Assembly (NCBI GenBank): GCA_001600695.1
Contig: BCKQ01000006.1
Location: forward strand, 186,001-250,000
DNA length: 64,000 nt
DNA from: Ascoidea asiatica
Lineage: Eukaryota > Ascomycota > Saccharomycetes > Ascoideales > Ascoideaceae
Direction of reading: 5' to 3'
The translations under genes and the position numbers were made by a program. A model generated the notes under the pieces. The model had not been told where the DNA came from, searched no databases, and worked only from the letters and a program-made list of their open reading frames with translations. Shown piece after piece: positions 38,189 to 48,100 of the stretch. The stretch's first letter is position 1; the number at the start of each line of letters is the position of its first letter.

Positions 38189-38647
38189 CTTAAATAACTT
38201 TTCAAATTTCATTTATATTTTCCAATCTTATCTTATCTTATCTTATCTTAATATGTTTCAGTTCTAAAAAAAAAAGTTTTCAAAAGATTAAATTTTCTTT
38301 GGGTGGGGTTTTATTCATTATTTTTTTGCTACTTTTATTCCTTTTTCAAATTTTTTACAAGAAATTTTTTTTTTTAACTTTCAATTCTTATAACTATTTA
38401 AATCAATTTAATTCAATTTATTGTACGTGTGTGTGTCTGTGAGTATTTTCTTCTATTATTATTCTTTTTTATTTTTTTTTATTTTCCATTAATTGCTTAA
38501 AATAATTTTCAATCTTCATTAAAGATCTCATGTCCTATAATCTAGAGTATATAGTATATAGCATATATAGCGATATCCTTTTATTTCTTAATTTTATAGT
38601 ATATTTATCTTTTAATATTATATATGATTTCTTCATTTTTTTTTTTT
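38189..38647. other. Convergent spacer before EFM5
   Basis: 459 bp, T-rich with CTTAT repeats at about 38225-38250 and TA-rich sequence near 38545-38580. No gene recognised. Confidence 0.55.
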
Positions 38648-39483
38648 TCAATTTTCAAATTTCCAATCTTCAGTTTCAAAATTTGAATAACATCTAAATT
38701 CATTACTTAAACCATTTTTATGTTCTGGATAAAAATCAGTTACTTTACAATTTGGATAAATTTTTAAAATTAATTCTTTCATTCTTTCTCCAGTACAAAC
38801 TATAGTTTTACTTAAATTATTTTTTTTCATTAATAATCTTGCAGTAATTGCAGCTTTTGTTTGACATTCATTTGATAAAAATGGTGGATCAATTAATAAA
38901 ATTTCAACATTATTTTTTAATTTATTTAAATTATTAAATTTCATTGGATTTTTAAAATCATAAAATATAAAATTTTCTTTACCTGATAAAATTTCAAACC
39001 TTTTATCAAATTCAAATAAATAAATTCTTTTAATAATTTTTGAAAAATTTAAAATATTTTTAAATTTTAAAATTGATGAATAAACTGAAGGCGCACTTAT
39101 TATACATGCAATAGATTCATTATTTTTATCTTTTTTTAATTCATTAATTATATTTTTTGCTAATAATTCTGAAGTTTTTTCAGTATACCAAAATTGAGAT
39201 AAATTCCAATCTTCTTGAAATAAATCCATTGATAAATTTTTTTGATTTAAGTCATATTTTTCTTCTGATTGATTATATAAATTATTAAATACTTCTTTTC
39301 TCTGTTGTTCTTCATCTTGAAATTCTTGTAATGCTTTCAATGTATCTGCTGATAATACACTTTTTATTTGATTTCAAATAGTTAGTTATCAATTTATTTT
39401 AAAAAAGAAATGAATTAAGAACATCGAAAGAAAATGTCAACTTACGGCATATCATCATCTGAATCAGATTCTACTCCACTCAT
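38648..39483 (-). CDS. EFM5: EFM5 eEF1A lysine methyltransferase, spliced
   Basis: Rossmann-fold methyltransferase that trimethylates a Lys near the N-terminus of eEF1A. CDS is complement(join(38648..39359,39446..39483)), 249 residues against 248 in S. cerevisiae. Exon 1 gives MSGVESDSDDDMP and exon 2 continues VLSADTLKALQEFQDEE, the family N-terminus. The catalytic motif is DPPFL in VEILLIDPPFLSNECQT, the N6-adenine-methyltransferase-like signature. The partner substrate contact QFWYTEKTSELLAKNI follows DLFQEDWNLS. Without the first exon the frame has no ATG until well inside the domain. S. cerevisiae YGR001C also has an intron near its 5' end. Translation elongation is the pathway. Confidence 0.92.
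39360..39445 (-). other. Spliceosomal intron of EFM5 (86 nt)
   Basis: Donor GTAAGT at 39445, branch site TAACTAAC about 30 nt before the acceptor, and acceptor AAAAAG ending at 39360. It is phase 2: CC joins T to make Pro13. The same donor hexamer and CTAAC core occur in the YSA1 intron. Confidence 0.88.
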
Positions 39484-40076
39484 TTTTTTTCTTTTAAACT
39501 CTTGTATCTATTTGTATTTTAAGTTAAAGCTATATGTCTTTATTGAAACTTATTATTATTTTCTTCATTATTTTCATATTCAAAATTTAAACCTTCTTTT
39601 TTTTTGAATTCTTGAAAAGTGAATTTTTATTTTTTTTGGCATTTCAAATCCAGATTTGTGGGTCTCAAGCAATTCTTTGCTACTTGCTTACGATCAAATT
39701 TTGTTTTTACTATGACATAATTAAAAATACAATTTATTAACTTCTTTCATAAGAACTGATTGAATAATTATATAATTACATAAATTTATATAAATTTATA
39801 TAGATATAGATAGATAAGAATATGAATATAATCATAGATATCTGATGGAGTCTTTAGGGAACAGATTATGTGCTTGATCTATAGAATGTTGAACATTTTC
39901 CAAAAAGGTATTTGAATAGACTCAGTTTACAAACTATTATTCAATCTGAAAAACCATCTTCTTAGTTAATGAATGTAAATAACTGAAGTGACTTATTTCT
40001 TGGATTTTATATGAAAAAAAAAAGAGGAAAGAAAAGTAAAGAGAAGAGAAGAGAAGAGAAGAAAAGGATTATTATT
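39484..40076. promoter_or_regulatory. EFM5 5' flank
   Basis: 593 bp between two minus-strand genes. AT-rich; GAGAA repeats at about 40041-40060 lie near the 3' end of the upstream gene. No gene recognised. Confidence 0.55.
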
Positions 40077-40757
40077 TTATATTAAAGATTTATTCATTTC
40101 ATTTACAAAATGTTTTGTAGTTATATTTTTATAAATAATTTTACTATTTTGATGAATTTTATTATCTAATTTTTCACTAAAATTTATAATAATCTTTAAT
40201 AAATCCATTAATTTATTTCTTTTAATAATTAAAGAATTATATAAATTAAATTCTAAATCATTTAATTCCATTAATTTTAAATAATTTGATTTATTTTCTT
40301 TAATTAAATTAATATTATGATTTATAACATTTGATCTAAAATTAAAAAGTATTGAATTTATTGAAATTTCAAAATTATTAATTAATTTTATAATTAATTT
40401 ATTATAATAAATTTTTGATGTTAAAATTTTTTTAAATTTTAAATTTTCAAAATTTAATTTATTTAATTTATTTGATAAATTTATTTTATTCATTTCATTA
40501 TTTTTATTAATTAAATTTTGATATTTTTGTGGATTATTTACAGATACATTTTTTTGTAAAGTATTTAAATTATTTAAATAAGATTCATATAACTTAGCAT
40601 TTGTCTTTAATTGTAATGATAATGTATCAATTTCATCAGTTATTGAATCTTTAGTTTTTCTATTTTCTACTAATAATTTTTCTAAATCTGATATTAAATC
40701 ATATAAAGGTGTTAGATTCTCAGTTTGAGGTAAATTTGGTTGTTGCATTCCAGACAT
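40077..40757 (-). CDS. Coiled-coil orphan protein
   Basis: 226 residues from the ATG at 40757 (MSGMQQPNLPQ); the frame extends 18 codons upstream with no ATG. Unrecognised. After a short Gln/Pro-rich start, residues 15-60 form a heptad-rich helix (YDLISDLEKLLVENRKTKDS), and most of the rest is Leu/Lys/Asn-rich helix with no membrane segment. Kinetochore, spindle-pole and tethering subunits often look like this, but no family signature is visible. A GTCACGTG element lies 299 bp upstream in the promoter shared with ADE1. The absence of homopolymer inserts argues for a structured protein. Confidence 0.72.
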   Translation of the reverse strand: MSGMQQPNLPQTENLTPLYDLISDLEKLLVENRKTKDSITDEIDTLSLQLKTNAKLYESYLNNLNTLQKNVSVNNPQKYQNLINKNNEMNKINLSNKLNKLNFENLKFKKILTSKIYYNKLIIKLINNFEISINSILFNFRSNVINHNINLIKENKSNYLKLMELNDLEFNLYNSLIIKRNKLMDLLKIIINFSEKLDNKIHQNSKIIYKNITTKHFVNEMNKSLI

Positions 40758-41055
40758 TTTGAAAAAGAGATTGTGTATATTGTATCTATTGTATCTATTA
40801 TTCTTTATCAATTGAAGTTATCCTCTCTGTACTCTCTATTATAATCTTTGTTTCTATTCTCTATTTTCTATTCTCCATTCTCTTCATGTTTATTCGTGTT
40901 TATTCCTCTTTCTTTCTTTCTTTCTTTCTTTCTTCTTGTCTTGTTTCAATTGTTTCAAACTCCTGTTTTTTTAATTCATGTCCTTTTTATCAGGTCCCAA
41001 AGAAAACATCCACAAATCTGGTCTCATTTTGAGACTTTTTTTAAAATTTATCCAG

Positions 41056-41063
41056 GTCACGTG
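41056..41063. promoter_or_regulatory. GTCACGTG E-box (Cbf1/CDEI type)
   Basis: Second of four copies; the consensus extends as GGTCACGTGA. Confidence 0.5.
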
Positions 41064-41310
41064 AAATAAACATTTCCGGCCAATTTTGAATTTTAAATTA
41101 CCCAAAACGGTAGTTTAAGACCGGTTTAATTTTAGAAATCACTCATGGCTAACATAGAACAGTCCACATTTACGCACTTCAAAAACACTTTAAAATAACC
41201 ACAAAGATGTTAGCATTTCAGTGAAGTTTTTATCTGATTACAAACAGGGTAAATATGTATTTTATGTATGGGTCGTGGATACGAGAAAAAGCTAAATAAT
41301 ATTCCCTGAG

Positions 41311-41316
41311 GAGTCA
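41311..41316 (-). promoter_or_regulatory. TGACTC element upstream of ADE1
   Basis: GAGTCA on the plus strand is TGACTC on the minus strand, the core bound by Bas1 and Gcn4 at purine-synthesis genes in S. cerevisiae. It lies 212 bp upstream of ADE1, a usual distance. Confidence 0.5.
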
Positions 41317-41527
41317 TCTCGACTCGAAATTTGGAGGAAATAGTCAATAAAGCACTTAAACAATAAAGAAAAGAATTACTTTATTTCACAACTAATCTTT
41401 CTTTTTTCATTTTATATGAATAGATTTTTTTTCATTATTCATTATTCATCATTCGCTACTCAATATTCAATATTTAACATTTCAATATTCCAAGATTAGC
41501 AATCAAGTTATATAATATCTTTTCAAA

Positions 41528-42478
41528 ATGTCTGCTATCACTAAAACTGATTTAAGTTCAGAATTTGAATTAATTAATAGAGGTAAAGTTAGAGATATTT
41601 ATAAAATTAATGAAAATCAATTATTATTTATTGCAACTGATAGAATTTCTGCTTATGATGTTATAATGAATAATGGTATACCTGAAAAAGGTATTATTTT
41701 AACAAAATTATCAAAATTTTGGTTTAATTTTTTTAAAAATGATATTTTAAATCATTTATCAATTAATAATGATGAACAATTAAATAATATTTTCAATAAT
41801 AACAAAAATAATAATGAAAATAATTTAAAAGATAGAAGTTTAATTGTTAATAAATTTAAATTAATTCCATTAGAAGTTATTGTTAGAGGTTATTTAACAG
41901 GTTCTGCATGGAATGAATATTCAAAAAAAGGTACAATTCATGGTATGAATTTTAATAATCTTAAAAATTTTAAAAATTTAAAATTATCTGAAGAGTTTCC
42001 TGAACCAATTTTTACACCTTCAACAAAAGCAGAATTTGGTAAACATGATGAAAATATTTCAATTAATCAAGCTTTTGAAATTTTAAAAGAATTAAATTTT
42101 AAAAATCCAGAAAAATTAATTTTAGATATTGAAAAAATTTCAATTAATTTATATAAAAAAGCAAAAAAATATGCTTTTGAAAAAGGTATAATTATTGCTG
42201 ATACAAAATTTGAATTTGGTATAATTGAAAAAGAAAATGATTATGAAATTGTTTTAGTTGATGAAGTTTTAACTCCAGATAGTTCAAGATTTTGGAATTT
42301 AAAAAATTATCAAATTAATAAAGATCAAGATAGTTATGATAAACAATTTTTAAGAAATTGGTTAACTGAAAATAATTTAAAATATAAAGAAAATGTTACA
42401 ATGCCAGAAAATATTGTAAAAATGACAAAATTTAAATATATTGAAGCTTATGAAGCTTTAACTGGAGAAAATTTTTAA
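41528..42478 (+). CDS. ADE1: ADE1, SAICAR synthetase
   Basis: Phosphoribosyl-aminoimidazole-succinocarboxamide synthase, the step of purine synthesis joining aspartate to CAIR with ATP. 316 residues, against 306 in S. cerevisiae. Visible motifs are RGKVRDIYKI (nucleotide loop), ATDRISAYDVIMNNGIPEKG, PLEVIVRGYLTGSAWNEY, STKAEFGKHDENIS, IIADTKFEFGI and the terminal VDEVLTPDSSRFW. An Asn-rich loop of about 15 residues near position 85-100 is the only notable insert. Loss of this enzyme in yeasts gives no red pigment, unlike loss after AIR. It is divergent from the coiled-coil gene and convergent with DST1 (117 bp apart). Confidence 0.97.
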   Translation: MSAITKTDLSSEFELINRGKVRDIYKINENQLLFIATDRISAYDVIMNNGIPEKGIILTKLSKFWFNFFKNDILNHLSINNDEQLNNIFNNNKNNNENNLKDRSLIVNKFKLIPLEVIVRGYLTGSAWNEYSKKGTIHGMNFNNLKNFKNLKLSEEFPEPIFTPSTKAEFGKHDENISINQAFEILKELNFKNPEKLILDIEKISINLYKKAKKYAFEKGIIIADTKFEFGIIEKENDYEIVLVDEVLTPDSSRFWNLKNYQINKDQDSYDKQFLRNWLTENNLKYKENVTMPENIVKMTKFKYIEAYEALTGENF

Positions 42479-42595
42479 TATTATTAATCCTAATATTATT
42501 ATTCTTTCAAATCTATATAACTACCTAAAAATATATAAGTATATAAATATAAAAATTTATATAAGCAAATAAGTAAATAATAAGATATTTTTTAA

Positions 42596-43606
42596 TTAGG
42601 AAAATTTCCATCTATTATTACAATTTTCACAAGTACAAAAAGTAGTTAAAGGTTCATCAGCAGATCTTGTTTGCATTTGATAATAACTTACTCTTTTTTG
42701 TTTACATTTACCACAAGTAAATCTATCAGTAATTGCTCTTTTTTCTTGAGCACTTTCTGCATTAAATAAATTTTCTTTTTTAAATTGATTAATTTTTTTT
42801 GTTAAAGATTCATTTGTAATCATATCTTCTGGTTTCATTTTAATTAAAATTTCTGGAGTAATTAAATTATTTAAAATATTAAATCTTAATTTTGGATTAT
42901 TTTTACTTCTTAAATTCATTACAAAAATTCTTAATTTATTTCTATAATTTTCATTAATTTCATAATTATTTAATTTAAATGTAAGTAATTCAATTTTTTT
43001 AACAATTGAAAAAACTTGATTTGGTGGTACTTTTGAAATTGGATTTGTATCAATTACTAAAGCATCATATAAAGCTCTTAAACTACCAACTCTTGTTTTA
43101 TCATCATAAATATTTATACTAATATTATCTAATCTTGAATTTCTTTTACCTGTTGTACTTATATGACTAAGTGAACTTGAATTTGATTCCAGTTTTGAAG
43201 ATAGTGAACTTGGTAATATATTCTTATTCTCATTATTAATATTATTTATTTTCTGTATATTACTATTTTTATCATTATTATTATTATTATTTGTTATATT
43301 TGAATTTGTATTATTAGTTGAATGATGATTATGATTATGATGATGATCAGATTTTAATTTAGATTTATTCCTTTCTTTAGATACAGTTTCTTTCCAAGTT
43401 TTAATAATTGATTTAACTAAAGTTGAAATTTTTATATTTTTTGAAGATTTAAATTTATTTACAACCATTCCAATTTTTGTTTCTCTTAATAAAATCTCAG
43501 TTGGTTTTACATTTTCTTTTAAATTATTTAAAATATCTAAAATTTGTTCATCTGTTGAAGATTTTTCAAGATTTGTTATTGCAACTTTAATTTCTCTTGC
43601 ATTCAT
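42596..43606 (-). CDS. DST1: DST1, transcription elongation factor TFIIS
   Basis: 336 residues, against 309 in yeast. TFIIS rescues backtracked RNA polymerase II by triggering transcript cleavage. The N-terminal LW/TFIIS-N bundle covers about 1-75. An Asn/Ser/His-rich linker follows (about 85-155). The central polymerase-binding domain covers about 165-275 with VGSLRALYDALVID and LRIFVMNLRSKNNPKLR. The zinc ribbon fills the C-terminus: FTCGKCKQKRVSYYQMQTRS and the catalytic acidic pair Asp-Glu in RSADEP, then CTCENCNNRWKFS. All four Cys ligands are present. Divergent from CYR1, with a GTCACGTG element 341 bp upstream. Confidence 0.96.
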   Translation of the reverse strand: MNAREIKVAITNLEKSSTDEQILDILNNLKENVKPTEILLRETKIGMVVNKFKSSKNIKISTLVKSIIKTWKETVSKERNKSKLKSDHHHNHNHHSTNNTNSNITNNNNNNDKNSNIQKINNINNENKNILPSSLSSKLESNSSSLSHISTTGKRNSRLDNISINIYDDKTRVGSLRALYDALVIDTNPISKVPPNQVFSIVKKIELLTFKLNNYEINENYRNKLRIFVMNLRSKNNPKLRFNILNNLITPEILIKMKPEDMITNESLTKKINQFKKENLFNAESAQEKRAITDRFTCGKCKQKRVSYYQMQTRSADEPLTTFCTCENCNNRWKFS

Positions 43607-44826
43607 AATTACAGTTGTTAATAATTATTATGTATGATTAAATGTTATATATATTATACTATTTATATAAATGTATTGATTACAATTATTGAAGTCTATT
43701 ATAAATTGATAGATTGATAGATTGATTTTATATAAAAATATACTTTTAATTGATTAATATTGAATGATTCAAATAATACGGATTTTAATACACGAAATTT
43801 AGTTGATTACACCTTAATTAATTAAATAATTAATAATAACAAACAAACAATGAAAAAAATGTAGACCCAGAAAATTTCTAACGTTACTGGAATAATTTAT
43901 AAACATTAAATAACAAAATCAATGAAAAGATCAAAAAAAAACACACGTCACGTGGAGGAGGTCTGGGAAATAAAAAAAACCAGAAAAGTGGGGCTAATGC
44001 AGGTAAAAGTAATAATGCATGAGACCAAAAACATGGATGCTTTGTTGGTTCCATTTATTTGGTAGTACCAATGAAAGGGATCTACCAATTGTGTGGATAC
44101 AATTTTTTCGTCGCCTTATTTGTGGTACTTGCAATAATGCGTGTAATTTTGCGTCGGAGTAAACTTCGGAAGAGCCCAACAGGCGGTTGGGACAATTAAC
44201 ACTGGAATTAGCACTGCATTTAATACGAGCAGCAATTGAATGGTAAGAAATTGAATGGTAAGCAATTGATACCAAGCAACGGCAATTTGTCTACGTTCTG
44301 CTTACCGCTCTCTTTTCTCTGATTTGTACCGAGTGTCACACGTTAACTGATCAGTTACTGTACTGAGTGTACTGACTGTGCTGCACTAAAAGCAGTAGCA
44401 GTACTAACAGTGGTAAGTAATCTAGAGACACTGTCTTTTTCACTTAGATCTATTTCTAGTGCAGTGGTATCGACTATCACAGAGAAAATAGAATACAATT
44501 AAATATAGATATGAATTAGAACATAGTGATATAATATAATAATATCTAATATAATAATAGTAGTATAATATAGAATAGACTATAAAATATACAATATAAT
44601 AAATGATAAATACTATATTCTAGTTCATCAAATATAATATCAACTGCCTGATCTAAAACAATGCTAATTCATTTCTTGGTTTCTGTAACGTTATAAAACT
44701 ATCTTATCTATCAATATTTATTCACTTGTTTTAATGGAATCCCTTTAACATAAATATAAAACCTCAATTTAATTCCTAAATATTTTCAAGTCTATTTCAA
44801 TTTAATTATCTTTAACTTTTAGAATA
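43607..44826. promoter_or_regulatory. Divergent DST1-CYR1 promoter region
   Basis: 1.2 kb. GTCACGTG at 43947-43954 starts a GC-richer stretch (43940-44430). Within it are direct repeats of TTGAATGGTAAG (about 44238 and 44251) and CTG/ACTG-type repeats (44355-44410). The remainder is AT-rich with AATATA repeats (44530-44600). No credible gene. Confidence 0.6.
43947..43954. promoter_or_regulatory. GTCACGTG E-box (Cbf1/CDEI type)
   Basis: Third of four copies, 341 bp upstream of DST1. Confidence 0.5.
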
Positions 44827-45148
44827 ATGAATCATTCAAAAACTCCAAGAATTTCAATAAGTAGTAATAGCGACAATATAAATAATAATCAAACTACAAA
44901 TAATTCAAATTCAAATTCAAACTTAAATCCTGAAAATTTAAGCGCTACTACTACAAACAATACTACTTATAATAATCCAAATAATAATCCAAATAATGAT
45001 AATTTAAATTTATCACCATCAAAATCAAAATCCAGATTTAAATCTCAACCAAAAAGAAAATTACTGTTTCATAAATTAATTTCAAAATCTTCTTTTTCAA
45101 ATCTACAAAAATCTGCTTCTTTCAATAATATATCAAGTTTATATAAGG

Positions 45149-45182
<34 letters not shown>

Positions 45183-48100
45183 TAATAATGATAATTCATT
45201 GAATAATAGTAATAATTTACCTCCACTACCGAATTTATCAAATTATTCATTCAATAATAATAATAACTTAAATAATAGTAATAATAGTAATAATAGAATT
45301 CAATCTTTAATAAATATTAATCCAACAATAACTAATCAATCAAATAATTCAACTTTATCATATCCTTCAAATAAATCAATATTATCAAATGATTCAAATA
45401 ATTCAATTTTTTCAAATAATTCAAATAAATCAAATAATTCAAAAAATTCAAAAAATTCAAAAAATTCAAGTCCTTTATTAAAAAATAAATTAAATTCAAA
45501 AATTAAAAAAAAATTAACTAATCCAAATATAAATAATAGTGTCAATAGTACTCCTAATTTAAGATCAAAACCTAGATCAAATTCTCAATCTCCTTCTTTA
45601 CAACAATCTCAATCTTATAATCAATCAAATAATCCATCTTATAATACATCATATAATCCATCTTATAATCCATCTTATAATCCATCTTACAATCAACAAA
45701 ATTTGAAATATAAAAATAAATTAAATAAATTTAAAAATAATTTATCAATTTCTTCAAATTCTTTAAATAGTTCAAATTCTTTAAAAAATTTTAATAATTC
45801 AAATTTACATCAAAGAATTAAATTATCTTCTTCAAAACTTAATTTATCAAATTATTTAAATTCTTTTTCAAATAATGATCTAAATGATGATATTAGTATC
45901 AATAATAATAATAATAATAATATTAACAATGATAATGATTATTTAGGAAGTAGTCCTCCTTCTCCAACTTCAAATTCAAATTATTTTCCAAAATCAACTG
46001 AAATGACTCAACAACAAAGTTTTAACTCAAATAATTCTCAATATAATAATCAATATCAATCTCAGTCTCAATTTCAAAATCCCAATAATAATAATATTCC
46101 AATCAATAATAATAATATTCAAAGTAATAACATCTCAAAGAGAAATAATTCTTTTGATTCAAATTTTTCAAATTTAACAAATATAAGTAAATTATCAAAT
46201 AATTCAATCTCAAACTCAATTCAAAATTCTTCTCCAAATTCATTACCAAATTCTTTACAAAATTCTCAAAATAATCTTTCAATAACATTATCAAATTTAT
46301 TACCAAACAAACAAAGACCTTCTTTATTTAATTTAGATACAAATATTTCTAGTCTAGATGGTATTGTAAAAGATCATTATTCAAATACATCAGATGACAA
46401 AAATATTTCTAATAGAAATAATAATGGTAATATCAATAATAATAATAACAATAATTTTAAAATTTCATCAAATAATTCAAATATAACTTTAAACAATAAT
46501 TATGATGATGAAAATAGGAAAAAACTGGATTCAGATTGGGTAGCACCAGAAAGTTGGAATATTAGAAAAAATACTAAAATTTCAAATAATAATTTAATTA
46601 AAAGTAATAGTACAAATATAAATATCTCAAATATTCTTTCAAATGATATATCAAATGATATCTCAAATGATATTCCAAATTATAATCAAAATAATATTCC
46701 AATGATCATTCCAATTGATACTGATAGCAGTATATCAAAAAATTTATCCATTGATCTGAATAGTGATAAAATGATTTCAAGCAATAATAGAATTACAACT
46801 TCTACTTCAGCATATGATTTAAAAAGAAAAGATTTATTTCTAAGATCAAATTCAATAACTTTATTTAATGATCCTTTTTCAAAAGTTATAAAAAAACATA
46901 TTTCAAAATCAAATTTAAAGAATAATTTAGATAATTCTGATTCAAATTCTTTACCAATTTTAAATCAAGATTTAGATCCAATTACAAATTTACCAAGTAA
47001 TAAAACTAATTTAAATAATTCAAATGATTATTTCGATTCTTTTGATATAAATGAGTTTAGTAAAATTGATGCCGGCTTAAGTTCTCCATTTTCAACAAAA
47101 GATCATTTTTTTAAAACCATTATTGCTCATGATTCCTATACTCATCATATAATTGAACCTCCTGATAATATAGACAATGTACATTATAATTTACAAAATA
47201 AAAATAATACAAATAATCCAGAGGATTCAAATATTTCAAAAACTTCTACTGTTCAAAAGTCAAATGAAAAAATAATGGATAAAATTACTGAAAATACTTC
47301 ATTTATGAATAATTATTCATTTACAAGAAAAGGACTCAGTCAAAATCATGTATTAAGAATTTTCAAAGAAGATAATACTTTTTTCTCAATATCTTGTAAA
47401 ATGAATTCAACTGTTAGAGAAGTTTTAACATTAATTGCAAATAAAAAATCTTTTTTATTATCAATTGATGATTATCATATTGAGCTTAGAGCGGGTATTA
47501 ATTCAAAAATTTTAAACAATGAGGATAAACCTATTGAAATTCAATTATCTCTTTTAATTTTAGCAGGTTATAATACTCAAAGAGATCAATTAAAAATTGC
47601 AGGCCAGGAAGATACATATCTTGTCAAATTCACTCTAAAAAAAGATGATCAAGTAAGTTATTTAACTTGGCAAGAAGAAAAAAAATTACAAGATTCAAAT
47701 TATAAAATAATTGATTTAGAAAATATGAATTTGAATATTGTTCCAATTTCAATTTATAAATATTATTCAAATATTATAGAATTGAATTTTTCTAATAACC
47801 CCTCAATTTTCATACCTTCTGATTTTTTAAATGATTGTCGAGACTTGAAAGTTTTGAAATATGAAAAAAATTTTGACTGCCAATTTCCTAAAAATTTGCT
47901 TGCAATTAGATCAAGATTGGAAGAATTATATTTATCTCAAAATGGTATAATTCATTTACCCAAAAATTTTGGTTATGCAAATATAGGAAATCATTTAGTT
48001 AATCTTTTTTTGGGTACTAATAAGCTTGAATATTTACCTAAATCTTTTAGTAATTTACAGTATCTCAAAACTTTAGATTTGTCAACAAATAATTTCAGAA

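Larger units (their letters stand above)
40758..41527. promoter_or_regulatory. Divergent promoter, coiled-coil gene / ADE1
   Basis: 770 bp. It holds a TTTC repeat (40909-40934), GTCACGTG (41056-41063), a TTACCC/ACCGGT-rich patch (41097-41125) and a Bas1/Gcn4-type hexamer (41311-41316). Confidence 0.6.

Noticed and set aside
43994-44275. Minus-strand 93-codon frame in the DST1-CYR1 promoter
   Set aside because: Ser/His/Ile repeats arise from direct DNA repeats; atypical codons and promoter location.
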